Shown here piece by piece: positions 48,401 through 56,084 of a stretch of 62,759 nucleotides of DNA (position 1 is its first letter; the number at the start of each line of letters is the position of its first letter). The position numbers and the translations under genes were made by a program. This stretch comes from an uncultured Myxococcales bacterium (GTDB taxonomy: Bacteria > Myxococcota_A > Polyangia > Polyangiales > Polyangiaceae): positions 1 through 62,759 of the forward strand of contig CALFNG010000456.1 in assembly GCA_937902985.1 (NCBI GenBank). The letters are read 5' to 3'. The notes under the pieces are model-generated. The model did not search any database and was not told the origin of the DNA. It saw nothing but the letters and a program-made list of their open reading frames with translations.

Positions 48401-49262
48401 CGACGCGCTGCTCGAGGGGTGCGAGCGCGAGCCCGGGGCCGAGGGGGACGCCGGCGTGCTCGCGTGGCTCTGCGACGCCGCGTTCGACCGCACGTTCGCG
48501 AGCGGTGAGCCCGTCCACCCGTCGCGGTTCCTTCGCGGACGCGAGCTGTGCGGCCGACTCGGCGATCGACGCGGAGTGGTCGTCCAAACGAGCAATCACA
48601 TCTTGACGCTATCGATCCTCGGGGCCTTCGGCGAAGCACGCGCGGCGCTGCCAGCGTTCGAGCGCGAAGGGGCGGAGATCGGATTCGCCGCGGCGAAGCT
48701 CATCGCCCCGTGGATCCGGGCGTTGTGCGCGCTGGCAGATGGTGAGGTAGAGCCGCTCCTCCGTTTCCACCGGGCAACGAGGAGAGCTTTGCCTCCGGGC
48801 CGCGGCTCCGCAGGGGTCAGCATGTCGCTGGCGGAGCTCCTCGTGCTCCACGGCCACGTCGACGAGGCTGCCGAGGAGGTCGCGATCGGCCTCTCTTCGG
48901 CGGCCAACGCGCCCGCCTACCGCTGCGTTCTTCTTGCGGTGTCGTCCATGATCAAGCTGCGGAGGCAGGACGTGGCAGGGGCGCTCGACGACTCCGCGCG
49001 GGCGATGCAGTACGCGGCGCGCGCGGTGGGCCTGGTCAACGCATACACGCCGTGTCTTGCGCGCTACGAGGCCCTGCGTGCAGGCCACTTCGAGGAAGAG
49101 GCGCGTGCGGTCCTCCGAGACGGCGCGGCCACGCTGTGGAGGCGCGCGGCGAACCTCGGGGAATACGGGCCCGTGTACCTCGAACATGGCTGGAGGACCG
49201 CGGAGCTCATGCGTCTCGCGCACGAGCAAGGCGTCGACCCTCGCCGAAGCGTTTGCGCATGA
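45402..49262 (+). CDS. Ser/Thr protein kinase fused to cyclase-like, AAA-ATPase and TPR regions
   Basis: A 1286-residue cytoplasmic signalling protein. The kinase domain (about 8-268) has loop GEGGMGTVYRA, Lys 39 in VALKV, catalytic loop HRDVKPSHV (126-134), VDFGIAR and GTPQYMAPEQ. The usual Asn of HRDxKxxN is His 133. Residues of about 290-450 resemble a degenerate class III cyclase domain (LATVIIARAA, SLATGRAVVAGQLPVGEAID). An AAA/orc1-like ATPase follows: Walker A APPGIGKTR (489-497) and Walker B LLVVEDVHWAD. The last 500 residues are TPR-like helices. This is the architecture of large myxobacterial kinase-ATPase sensors. The ATG at 45402 overlaps the stop of the carrier-like gene, so the two should be coexpressed. 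Confidence 0.9.
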   Translation: MTTIADRFEIESVAGEGGMGTVYRARDLGSSARATVALKVVRGAFANARFDREAMLLAQIEGEGIVRYVAHGRIDAQSMFLAMEWLEGEALDARLARGPLAIGECIALGRRLARALGVAHARGVVHRDVKPSHVILRGGGHAAEATLVDFGIARAQGALRAVTATGAVIGTPQYMAPEQARGERGVDGRADVFSLGCLLFECLTGRAAFVGAHVVAVLAKILLDPAGRVSALRTDVPAVLDDLVASMLEKSPAARPADGAAVAAALDAVHAGDAPVAQSSWSPAIGATERRLATVIIARAASRTGETTDDVFGDSDEALRGVTGEMQIVDLTAALGVTVTALANGTLVGAVVAEAGASSAAERAVRCALALRAELAGATISLATGRAVVAGQLPVGEAIDAAAILLEKQGGAGGIWIDEATASMIEGRFALERAGGGISVTGERAAAERIRTVMGREVACVGRTRELALLESTFRECVDEPVARALVVIAPPGIGKTRLRRELTSRVGTWESPPAVWLGLADPVMQGASYALAGELLRRVLDLAPGDAKARRECLLARVARNGASKGFDPAFVARFLGEIAGVPFGDEDDALRAARRSPVLMRTRIVDAACAFIGAELERNPVLLVVEDVHWADVASVRLLGGVLGRLKDEPLMILALARPSVDEVHPRLWEEHRASRFVLDPLLPKAAEKLARAVLGDHADIDAIVERAGGNPLFVEELARVCAEGGGVRALPPTIAAAAEARLSTLSTEARQVLRASAVFGERFWSGAVCQLVGSPLASRVGSHLDALEQLEVVSAEQTSRFASEREYVFRHALVRDAAYAMLTDDDRVIGHALAAEWLEPRASDAAVLAQHYELGDRRADAARWHVVAAEDALAAADAAGIARHVASAEACAASGGLLGRARLAQADISLWTGDNVAAARGARDAMSLVERGTERWFNAAGIAAAAFGKLDDTLEILSVVDELEQTPANGPTAGPARAIARIRAAIQLAYFGELVRTDALLEGCEREPGAEGDAGVLAWLCDAAFDRTFASGEPVHPSRFLRGRELCGRLGDRRGVVVQTSNHILTLSILGAFGEARAALPAFEREGAEIGFAAAKLIAPWIRALCALADGEVEPLLRFHRATRRALPPGRGSAGVSMSLAELLVLHGHVDEAAEEVAIGLSSAANAPAYRCVLLAVSSMIKLRRQDVAGALDDSARAMQYAARAVGLVNAYTPCLARYEALRAGHFEEEARAVLRDGAATLWRRAANLGEYGPVYLEHGWRTAELMRLAHEQGVDPRRSVCA

Positions 49263-49285
49263 CAGCCCCTCGGCGCGAGGGGCTG
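49263..49285 (+). terminator. Terminator hairpin after the kinase gene
   Basis: CAGCCCCTC (49263-49271) and GAGGGGCTG (49277-49285) form a perfect nine-base stem with a five-base loop, directly after the kinase stop codon at 49262. There is no T-run, but a GAGGGGCTGAG copy follows immediately. A strong stem placed here is likely the transcript end. No gene lies in 49286-49401. Confidence 0.62.
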
Positions 49286-49401
49286 AGAGGGGCTGAGCGC
49301 GATTGTCGTCTGGGCGACGGCCCGACACCCGGTGACTTTGGCTCGTAGGCTCGCTGGTTCCAGGTTCTTTTGGACCGCGTACCGGCGGTCGGCGCGCTAG
49401 G

Positions 49402-49800
49402 ATGCTCTCCCGAATGCGATACGGCCTCTCCATCCTCCTCGCGGTGTCGCTAGCGTCCGCGTGTTCACTCGTCGCGAAATCGCCCGCGCTCAGCGACCCT
49501 CTCCACGAACGACTTGCGAAAGCCGACACGTCCACGATCGAGGTTGCCGCGAAGGCGTGCCTGACCGAAGAAGGGTGGAAGCCCGACGACGTCGCCGGCG
49601 ATGCCGAGGGGGCCACGGTCGTGAGCGCCAAGAACGACGCGAAGAGCCATGTGAGCGTCTACATCCAGCCGTCGGGGATGAGCCCGCGAGTCACGGGCGA
49701 TCCCTCGTACGACGATCCCTTCTGGCTGTGCCTCGGGCGCGAGCTCGCGCGCGCGAAGGCGGCCCCTGCCGGCGCGACTTCGTCTGCCGGCGCTCCCTAG
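49402..49800 (+). CDS. Small lipoprotein, function unknown
   Basis: The 132-residue product has a lipoprotein signal (LSILLAVSLASAC, Cys 21), then a single compact domain (SDPLHERLAKADTSTIEV, CLTEEGWKPDDVAGDAEGAT, SHVSVYIQPSGMSPRVTG) with two further cysteines and an Ala-rich end. No recognisable family. Probably periplasmic or outer-membrane-attached. Two ATG codons are close (49402 and 49414); the first has TAGG just upstream and is used. It is the last intact gene before a zone of gene fragments. Confidence 0.7.
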   Translation: MLSRMRYGLSILLAVSLASACSLVAKSPALSDPLHERLAKADTSTIEVAAKACLTEEGWKPDDVAGDAEGATVVSAKNDAKSHVSVYIQPSGMSPRVTGDPSYDDPFWLCLGRELARAKAAPAGATSSAGAP

Positions 49801-49908
49801 CTTCTGCTCGAGCATGTGACTCGACTTGAGTCGAGGCCGCCGTCCTGACGGTGCGTGCGAGGCTGAGGCCCGGAGTTCCGGGTCGGCCCCGGGGCTCACG
49901 GAGCCCGG

Positions 49909-50001
49909 ATGGGCACGGACGCGCAGGTCAGATTGCTGAGGAAGAAAATGGCAGAGGGAAAGACGATCGCGTTGGCCGCAGCGGCTACCGGGATGAGCGG
50001 A
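49909..50001 (+). mobile_element. IS21-family transposase (IstA) N-terminal fragment
   Basis: From ATG 49909 the frame encodes DAQVRLLRKKMAEGKTIALA and AAATGMS, the N-terminal helix-turn-helix of IS21 family IstA proteins (typically ...GKTxxLAAAKAGMSERTARKW). Homology stops abruptly at about 50001, where an oxidoreductase fragment starts in another frame. A perfect inverted repeat (CTCGAC, TTGA, GTCGAG; 49820-49835) sits upstream and a GC-rich hairpin precedes the ATG; whether either marks an element end is unclear. No istB and no second end were found nearby, so this is a remnant. Confidence 0.6.
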
Positions 50002-50419
50002 ACGCGTGAAGGAGCTCGCGCCAGAGGGCGTGGACGCAGCCCTCGATCTTGCCGGCTCGGGGATCATCCCGGAGTTGATCGAAATCGGCGGCGATCCTTC
50101 GCGCGTTCTGTCCGTCGCCGATTTCTCGGCTGAGCAGTACGGCGCGAAGTTTTCTCTCGGGCCTCCGAAAGATCCGGAGCGGGTCTTTGCCGATGTGGCT
50201 CGGCTTTGTTCCGAGGGCCTTTTCCGTTTGCGCGTGGACCAGACCTTTCCGCTCGAGAGAACTGCAGAGGCGCAGGAAGCCAGCGCCAATGGGCGCGTTA
50301 CGGGCAAGCTCGTGATCAGCATCTCTGAGATGTCCTCAAACAAATGGCTCGTCGCTGCGTCGACGCTGCGGTCGATCATGCCGTCCATCTTCCAGGTCTC
50401 AGCGCAGGGGTCACGGTGA
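50000..50419 (+). pseudogene. C-terminal fragment of an MDR-family (quinone oxidoreductase-like) dehydrogenase
   Basis: The frame ERVKELAPEGVDAALDLAGS followed by IPELIEIGGDPSRVLSVADF, and further on ERVFADVARLCSEGLFRLRV and AEAQEASANGRVTGKLVI, is the second half of the NADPH-binding and C-terminal region of medium-chain zinc-independent alcohol dehydrogenases/quinone oxidoreductases. The N-terminal catalytic half and the Rossmann glycine motif are missing because an IS21 fragment abuts at 50001. After the natural end (GKLVI) the frame reads on about 33 residues into unrelated sequence before its stop. A GTG at 50006 could start translation, but the product would not be functional. Confidence 0.65.
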
Positions 50420-50447
50420 ATGTCCCGCGCGAAGCGCCGGAGTCGCC

Positions 50448-50630
50448 ATGTTGACGGGGGGACCGATGACGACGCGCGATGGGCTGCCTGGAGGGCGCCT
50501 CGTCCGCTCCGTGCGGAGCGTCCTGTGGAAGCCGGAGGGCGGCCCCCGCTCTCCGCGGGAGGTGGCGCACTTCGAGCGCGCGTTTCGACGATGGACGGGC
50601 GCGACCCCGGCGGCGTATCGACGCTCGTGA
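50448..50630 (+). pseudogene. C-terminal remnant of an AraC-family regulator
   Basis: Only the last 25 or so residues are recognisable: VAHFERAFRRWTGATPAAYR, the second helix-turn-helix and final helix of AraC/XylS regulators. The preceding 35 codons in this frame have no homology in character and the first HTH is missing. The stop codon lies inside an 11-bp tandem repeat. With the neighbouring fragments, this marks a debris zone rather than an active regulator. Confidence 0.55.
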
Positions 50631-50652
50631 GGCGCTCGTGAGGCGCTCGTGA
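50620..50652 (+). repeat. 11-bp tandem repeat, three units
   Basis: Three consecutive units of GGCGCTCGTGA (first unit GACGCTCGTGA) overlap the stop of the AraC fragment and extend 22 bases past it. Each unit supplies a TGA stop. The rest of the gap to glyQ shows no gene. Confidence 0.8.
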
Positions 50653-50722
50653 GCGAGGGCGAGGGCACGGCTCCCTTCCGAGTCGATCGGTACGCGCGGA
50701 CCGTGTGCTACGACTCTGGGGG

Positions 50723-51625
50723 ATGTTCTTTCAGGATCTCATCCTCGCGTTGCAAGACTTCTGGGCCAAGCGCGGCTGCCTGATCGTGCAGCCCTACAAC
50801 AGCGAGGTCGGCGCCGGCACGTACAACCCGGCGACGTTCCTCCGCGCCCTCGGGCCCGAGCCCTGGAGGGTCGCGTACTGCGAGCCGTCGCGGCGTCCCA
50901 CGGACGGGCGCTACGGCGACAACCCGAATCGCACGCAGCAGTTCCACCAGTTCCAGGTGATCCTCAAGCCGTCGCCGCTCGACATCCAGGACCTCTACCT
51001 CGAGTCGCTGCTCGCCCTCGGCACGAAGCCCGACGAGCACGACGTTCGCTTCGTGGAAGACGACTGGGAGTCTCCGACGCTCGGGGCCTGGGGTCTCGGG
51101 TGGCAAGTGTGGCTCGACGGGCTGGAGATCTCCCAGTTCACCTACTTCCAGCAAGTCGGCGGCATCGACTGCAAGCCGGTGAGCGGCGAGCTCACCTACG
51201 GTCTCGAGCGCATCTGCATGTACCTGCAGAACGTCGAGTCGTTCTGGGACATGCAGTGGGCGCCGGGGATCGGCTACGCGGAGCTCGTCAGGCGCGGAGA
51301 GCGCGAGTGGTCGGCGTACAACTTCGAGCAGGCCGACACGGCCGCGCACTTCGCGCAGTTCGACCAGTGCGAGAAGGAGTGCAAGCGGCTCCTGTCGCTG
51401 GGAAAGGACCCGCTCGAGAAGCTCGTCTTGCCCGCCTACGACTTCGTCATCAAAGGCGCCCACGCATTCAACGTGCTCGACGCCCGCGGCGCCATCGGCG
51501 TGACCGAGCGCCAGCGCTTCATCGGGCGCGTCCGTGCGATGGCGAAGAACGTCGCCGAGTCGTGGCTCGCGCAGCGCGAGGCGATGGGCTTTCCCCTCCT
51601 CGAGACGCGGCAGGCGGCGGAGTGA
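50723..51625 (+). CDS. glyQ: Glycyl-tRNA synthetase alpha subunit
   Basis: The alpha chain of the bacterial alpha2-beta2 glycyl-tRNA synthetase, which holds the class II catalytic core that activates glycine. The 300-residue product shows motif 1 region ([20 protein letters not shown]), [20 protein letters not shown], motif 2 [18 protein letters not shown], and motif 3-like [15 protein letters not shown]. The length agrees with the family. The ATG at 50723 follows a CTGGGGG ribosome-binding site; the frame is open to GTG 50705. The beta-subunit gene glyS, often directly downstream, is absent: a lipoprotein gene follows after four bases. Confidence 0.95.
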   Translation: MFFQDLILALQDFWAKRGCLIVQPYNSEVGAGTYNPATFLRALGPEPWRVAYCEPSRRPTDGRYGDNPNRTQQFHQFQVILKPSPLDIQDLYLESLLALGTKPDEHDVRFVEDDWESPTLGAWGLGWQVWLDGLEISQFTYFQQVGGIDCKPVSGELTYGLERICMYLQNVESFWDMQWAPGIGYAELVRRGEREWSAYNFEQADTAAHFAQFDQCEKECKRLLSLGKDPLEKLVLPAYDFVIKGAHAFNVLDARGAIGVTERQRFIGRVRAMAKNVAESWLAQREAMGFPLLETRQAAE

Positions 51626-51629
51626 CGCG

Positions 51630-52211
51630 ATGACGCGTGGGAACACCGTCGGTCACGCCACGCGCGCCACGTTCGCCACGTTCGCTCTCGCGATCGCCGC
51701 GGTCGCGGGGTGCGGAGGCGCCGCTCCCGACGCGCGCTATCCCGCCCGTCCGGCTGGCTGTCCGGTGAAGTCGTATCCCGCCGCGCCGGGCATCCAGGTC
51801 GACGATCTCGGCCCCGTTGCGGTCGACTGCGTCGCGGCCGGGAGCGCGTGCGAGCGCTCGGTCCTCGACGCGGTCTGCGCGCGCGGCGGCGACGTCGCGT
51901 GGGGGCTGGGCGAGAACGCCCTCTCGGCGGTGCACGTGACCGCGCACGCCGCGCACACGAAGCGCGTCACCCAGGGACCGAGCGAACGAGGGTGCCCGGT
52001 CCAGGTCTTCGCCGACGCGCCGTCGATGCACACCGAGAACATCGGGCCGGTCATTGCCGTGTGCGCACAGGACGACTCGAGAGAGGTCTGCCTCCGTGAG
52101 CTCCAGGACCAGACGTGCCTGCTCGGGGGCGACGTCGTGTGGCAAGTCGAAGGGCCTACGCCCGTCGGCAACAAGCAGCGCATGCGCGGCCGCGCGGCGC
52201 ATAGCAAGTAG
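51630..52211 (+). CDS. Lipoprotein with internally duplicated Cys-containing domain
   Basis: The 193-residue product has a lipoprotein signal (LAIAAVAGC) and two homologous domains of about 50 residues. Copy 1 (from about residue 44) contains CPVKSYPAAPGIQVDDLGPV and RSVLDAVCARGGDVAWGL; copy 2 (from about 121) contains CPVQVFADAPSMHTENIGPV and RELQDQTCLLGGDVVWQV. Each has three cysteines at matching positions. The fold and function are unknown; the ending GGDVVW recalls the heavy-metal-binding YbjQ/RcsF-like pattern, which ends in ARGGNA(V/L), so an RcsF-like sensor domain is possible. It begins four bases after glyQ and should be co-transcribed with it. Confidence 0.72.
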   Translation: MTRGNTVGHATRATFATFALAIAAVAGCGGAAPDARYPARPAGCPVKSYPAAPGIQVDDLGPVAVDCVAAGSACERSVLDAVCARGGDVAWGLGENALSAVHVTAHAAHTKRVTQGPSERGCPVQVFADAPSMHTENIGPVIAVCAQDDSREVCLRELQDQTCLLGGDVVWQVEGPTPVGNKQRMRGRAAHSK

Positions 52212-52268
52212 CGGCTACGCGAGCCGCGCGAGAGTCGGCGCCTGCTCGGGCTGCTCGGGAAGCTGCGC

Positions 52269-52580
52269 TCACTCGAGGCACTTCTCGAGGGCGTCGGCGT
52301 TCGGGGCGCGCATCGCGCACTCGAACTCGGCGTGGCTCACTTCGGAGCTGCAGTTCTTGAACGCGTCGTCGCCGCGCGCCTCGCTCTTCTCGCGTTCGCG
52401 CTCGGTCTTGATCTGATCGACGCCCGCGTCGGCGAACCGCTCGGTGACCACGAGCTCGGCGTAGCGATCGAGGAGCTGATCGCACTCGCCCGTGCTCGCC
52501 TTGGGCTTGCATCCGGCGCTGCAAATGGCGGCGATCGTCAGGATGATGCCGCCGAGCACGCCGGGGGTCACCGAAGGCAC
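52269..52580 (-). CDS. Small lipoprotein, paralogue 1 of a tandem pair
   Basis: The 103-residue product has a signal peptide with lipobox (GIILTIAAICSAGC), and a helical Cys-containing domain: GECDQLLDRYAELVVTERF, a Lys/Glu-rich helix, CSSEVSHAEFECAMRAPNAD and a final CLE. The pattern of four cysteines matches that of the gene upstream (52568-52873). The start is a GTG at 52580 that overlaps the 3' end of that gene by 13 bases; a GTG at 52571 is an alternative. Function unknown. Confidence 0.68.
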   Translation of the reverse strand: MPSVTPGVLGGIILTIAAICSAGCKPKASTGECDQLLDRYAELVVTERFADAGVDQIKTEREREKSEARGDDAFKNCSSEVSHAEFECAMRAPNADALEKCLE

Positions 52581-52873
52581 GCGTCGAGCTCCTGGGCGGT
52601 CGTGGCGGCGTGCACGCACGCCATGGTCTGTTCGGTCACCCGCCGGCCCTCGCACGACTTCATCTCGTCCTGTAGCTCGCCGCGCACTTGCTCCTCTCGC
52701 TTCTGGATCGCGTCCGGGCTCGTCTGGTTCGTCAGTCGAAGCTCGAGCTCGACACTCTTGTCGACGATGAGCTGGCAGTCGAGCTGCGTCGCACGCCGCC
52801 CACATCCTGTCAGCGTGTCCGCCAGGACCGCGGCCGTCACGACGGTCGACCAGGCGATGGAACGGGCGCGCAC
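52568..52873 (-). CDS. Small lipoprotein, paralogue 2 of a tandem pair
   Basis: The 101-residue product has a signal peptide with lipobox (VVTAAVLADTLTGC) and a helical domain with QLDCQLIVDKSVELELRL, DEMKSCEGRRVTEQTMACVH and a final ELDACLR. Cysteine positions and the closing E-x-x-x-CL pattern match the downstream gene, with which it overlaps by 13 bases, so the two are a coexpressed duplicated pair. The start is GTG 52873; the frame stays open upstream to 53059, over the divergent TPR gene, without signal features. Function unknown. Confidence 0.68.
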   Translation of the reverse strand: MRARSIAWSTVVTAAVLADTLTGCGRRATQLDCQLIVDKSVELELRLTNQTSPDAIQKREEQVRGELQDEMKSCEGRRVTEQTMACVHAATTAQELDACLR

Positions 52874-52931
52874 GAGGCGCCACGCGTAGCACGTTTTGGC
52901 CTGGACGCAGACGAATGGTAAGCTCGGTGGC

Positions 52932-53744
52932 GTGGCATCGGCGAGACGAGCGACGACAACGCGTCGTTCGTCGTCCGTCGCGACGGCCCCAGCGGAGTCG
53001 GCGCCGGCGGGACGGGCGCCCAAGACTCCCTTGCCCGAAGACTTCTTGCGCAAGGCCATGGTGGCCCGCTCGCCCGACGCGCGCGCGCGCTGGGCCGAAC
53101 AGGGGCTCGCGTCGCGGGCGCCGCTCGATCGGACGACGCAGGCGATGCTGCTTCGACAGCTCTATCTTTCGCACTACGAGCTCCGCCGCTTCCAGCCGGC
53201 GCACGAAGTGGCGGAGCAGGCCCTCGAACTCGGCGTCCTCGTCGACGTGTTCCGCCAGGACGCGGCTCGCGCAGCGCTCGCGGCCGGCGACGTGGACGCG
53301 GCGGTCGCGCACCTCCGCCTCGCGGCGCGCAGGGGTCCCGTGTCGAGACGTCCGTTCCATCAATGGACGCTCGGGAGCGTGCTTTTTCTCGCACAGCGCT
53401 ATGCGGAGGCGTCGGCGGCGCTTGCTCGCGCCGCGCGCTGGGGGACGCGCGACAAGCCCCTCTACCGGGCGCACCTCGCGCTCGTCCGCATCGCGGCGGG
53501 CGAACACGTCGACGATCTGCAGTCGATGATCGACGAGCTGGCCGCCGCGCCGTGCGGGCGCGGCTATGGCCGCTTCGTTCTCGGTCATCTTGCCTACGCC
53601 GCGGGAGAGCGAGCCGCCGCGTGCCGCTTCCTCGAGGCGTTCGTGCGTGGCGCGGAGACCGACGAACGGTCCGAACTGCAGACCGCGCTGGCCGGCGAAC
53701 TCGAGATGACCCGCGCGACGCTGGCCAAGATGGCTGCGAACTGA
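52932..53744 (+). CDS. TPR-like repeat protein
   Basis: The product has about 270 residues, all helical after a 35-residue Ser/Arg/Ala-rich N-terminus. TPR-type helix pairs can be read: ARWAEQGLASRAPLDRTTQA, LLRQLYLSHYELRRFQPAHEV, DVFRQDAARAALAAGDVDAAV, TLGSVLFLAQRYAEASAALAR, YGRFVLGHLAYAAGERAAAC. It resembles a conserved myxobacterial cytoplasmic TPR protein of unknown partner. The start is uncertain: GTG 52932 gives VASARRATT, while TTG 52896 is the limit of the frame. It is divergent from the small lipoprotein pair with about 58 bases between. Confidence 0.75.
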   Translation: MASARRATTTRRSSSVATAPAESAPAGRAPKTPLPEDFLRKAMVARSPDARARWAEQGLASRAPLDRTTQAMLLRQLYLSHYELRRFQPAHEVAEQALELGVLVDVFRQDAARAALAAGDVDAAVAHLRLAARRGPVSRRPFHQWTLGSVLFLAQRYAEASAALARAARWGTRDKPLYRAHLALVRIAAGEHVDDLQSMIDELAAAPCGRGYGRFVLGHLAYAAGERAAACRFLEAFVRGAETDERSELQTALAGELEMTRATLAKMAAN

Positions 53745-53762
53745 GAGCGCGTCAGACGGGCT

Positions 53763-56084
53763 TCACGGCGCGCACTTGATGGGCGTCGCGACGACCTGGA
53801 AGCCGCCTCCCTCGGTCGACTCGAGGAACGCCACCGCCCCGCGGCCGGAGGCGGTGACCGCGCCTTGCCCCTGGCCAGCATTGACCTTCTTTCCCGAGAT
53901 GACGAGCGGCTTGCCGAGGGGCTGACCTTCTCGTGAGAGCGTGAGCGCACGGACGTCGTGCCTCGTCGCGGGCCCTTCGGTCCACACGAGCAGGAAGCGA
54001 CCGCCCGGGACGGAGGCGATGCCCGGGGACATCGCCTGCTCGCCTCTGCCGCCGGCCGGCGGCAGGAACGTGCCCGGCTCGCCCGGCGCTTCGCCCGCCT
54101 TGAAGCTCACCCAGCGCAGTCGCCATGGGTCCGTGGCCGCTGCGCGATCGGCCCACGCTGCAATCACGACGCCGCCGCTCGCGGCGACGGCCGGCGAACC
54201 CACGCCGGCGCTGGAGCCCGCCGCTCGCGTGAGCTGTCCGAGCGGGTTGAGGGAATCGCGACCGCTCGCCGCGCCGAGCCAGATCGCCCCGGCGTGCCGG
54301 AGGGCAATGGCGGTGATCGGCTCGCCCGGACCGGGATCGATCGCTCCGCGCGGCGCTTCGACGCTGCCGTCGCCATCGAGAGGCCAGAGCTTCCCGGCCA
54401 CAGGGCCGTTGGGGCGCGCCCACACGAGGTTGCCGGCGGCGCCGCCGATCTCCACGGGTGGATCGAGGGGCACGGTGCGCCGGCCCTGGAGGGAGTCGCC
54501 GTCTCGGTCCGCGTCCTCCGCGAGGCCGAGCGCCCCGTCGGTGGACGCGAGCGGCACGACGCGGCGAATCGCGTCGGCGGACTGCGCCTCGACCTTGAAT
54601 GTGCCGGCGAGCGAGGCGGCGTCTAGGCGTAGCGCCGTGGCCTGGTGCTCGTTGGGGGCAAACCCGAGTGCCACGTCGTCGCCGACGGCCCGCACCTCGA
54701 TCCCGGCGCTGACGATCGCGGCCGGAGCGACGACCCGTGCCGTCCCCGCCACCTTGCACGCCGTGGTCGACGCCGCGGGTTCTTGAGGCGCGGGTTCCGG
54801 AGCGGGAGCCGGGGCGATCGCGGAGACAGTCGGCGCGGCTTGCGCGGTCGCGGACGGGGCGGACGCCGCCGAAGACCCCTCGCCGCTCGCCTTTTTCTCG
54901 CTTGCCTCGTTCGCCGCGTCGGTTCCCTTGCGCGTGAACGAGACGATCAGCGCCACGAGTCCGATGCCGACGACCAGGCCCGCGAGCGCGATCGCCCCGA
55001 GGAACCAAGGTCGCTTCGCGTCTCGCGACCGCGTGGGCTCGCCGAGCGACGCCCGGAACTTCTGAAGCAAGCCTTTCGCCGTTTCGGCCGCGACGACCCA
55101 GCGCGAGACGGGGAGCGACGTCACTTCGACGTCGCCTTGCATCGGGAAGGTCGGTTGGGCCTCGGCATGAGCGAGGACGGGCGCCGATTGTGCGGTTCGC
55201 CCGACCCCCGCCTTCGCGTCGGGCGGGACTTCCGGCCCGGCCGCATGCGCCTCGTACCCCTTCAGGGCCTCGTACATCTGCTGGGGTGGGGGGGGCACGA
55301 TCCCGGCGGAATCGTCGGCATCGGAAGCGGGCGGCATGATCCGGGTGGGATCGTCGCCCTCGGGCCCCTCGGGCTCGCTGGCGTCCGCATCGTGGCGAGG
55401 GCTCCGGTGAGCGTCGTGGTGAGGCCTCCGGTGAGCGCCCTCGCGGACGACGGCCTGAGCGACCGGACGCGCGGAACGATGAAGCCCCCGGCCCGACGAC
55501 GAAGGCATGGGGGGCATGGCAGCGAGGTTCGACGCCGGGGTCGACGTCGGCAGCTCGGGCATGCCGAGGAGGGCCCGGTGTGCAGCCGGTGGCTCACGTT
55601 CCGGTGTCGCCGGCTGGGGCGCGGGGGCCGCCGCAAGATCGGCCCGAACCTCGGTGAGATCCTCCAGCAAGAGCGAGCCGCTCAGCTCTTCGAGGCCCGG
55701 CATCACCACGCTGGACGTGTCGTCGTCGAGGAGCATCGAGTTGCTGATCTCTTCCAGGGAAGCCTGCTTTTCGCGGTGCCCTTGGGTGGGCTTGGGGGAG
55801 TCTTTCCCGGGCGACAGGGCCGCGAAGAAGTCGCGCGGCGCCGGCGCGCTGGTGGGCGCACGAGTAAGGGCGAGAGTAGGGGCGAGAGTATGGGCGTGGG
55901 TGGGCGAACGGGCCGGCGAATGGGCAGTCGGCGGGCGCGAGGGCGTGCCCGGTGGCTTGGAAGCCCGGTCCGAAGGTCGCGGCGGACGGTTCGACGGCAT
56001 CCTCGCGACGCCGACCAGCGTCTTCTGGGGAATCCGGCCCGGTCCGGCCCGTCCCTCGGCCTTTTGGTCCTTCTCTTGGGTCAC
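53763..56084 (-). CDS. Single-span membrane protein with disordered N-terminus and beta-repeat C-terminus
   Basis: The 773-residue protein of three parts. Residues 1-365 are disordered and rich in Pro, Ala, Ser and Asp, with a leading QKTLVGVARMPSNR that recalls the KTxxGVA motif at the start of some myxobacterial proteins. A membrane helix lies at about 367-390 (FLGAIALAGLVVGIGLVALI). The C-terminal 350 residues, presumably periplasmic, form WD/propeller-like beta repeats (GSPAVAASGGVVIAAWADRA, RFLLVWTEGPATRHDV, GAVAFLESTEGGGFQVV). It could be a surface sensor; no catalytic motif is seen. The start may be GTG 56084 or ATG 56000. Its stop is 18 bases from the convergent TPR gene. Confidence 0.72.
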   Translation of the reverse strand: MTQEKDQKAEGRAGPGRIPQKTLVGVARMPSNRPPRPSDRASKPPGTPSRPPTAHSPARSPTHAHTLAPTLALTRAPTSAPAPRDFFAALSPGKDSPKPTQGHREKQASLEEISNSMLLDDDTSSVVMPGLEELSGSLLLEDLTEVRADLAAAPAPQPATPEREPPAAHRALLGMPELPTSTPASNLAAMPPMPSSSGRGLHRSARPVAQAVVREGAHRRPHHDAHRSPRHDADASEPEGPEGDDPTRIMPPASDADDSAGIVPPPPQQMYEALKGYEAHAAGPEVPPDAKAGVGRTAQSAPVLAHAEAQPTFPMQGDVEVTSLPVSRWVVAAETAKGLLQKFRASLGEPTRSRDAKRPWFLGAIALAGLVVGIGLVALIVSFTRKGTDAANEASEKKASGEGSSAASAPSATAQAAPTVSAIAPAPAPEPAPQEPAASTTACKVAGTARVVAPAAIVSAGIEVRAVGDDVALGFAPNEHQATALRLDAASLAGTFKVEAQSADAIRRVVPLASTDGALGLAEDADRDGDSLQGRRTVPLDPPVEIGGAAGNLVWARPNGPVAGKLWPLDGDGSVEAPRGAIDPGPGEPITAIALRHAGAIWLGAASGRDSLNPLGQLTRAAGSSAGVGSPAVAASGGVVIAAWADRAAATDPWRLRWVSFKAGEAPGEPGTFLPPAGGRGEQAMSPGIASVPGGRFLLVWTEGPATRHDVRALTLSREGQPLGKPLVISGKKVNAGQGQGAVTASGRGAVAFLESTEGGGFQVVATPIKCAP

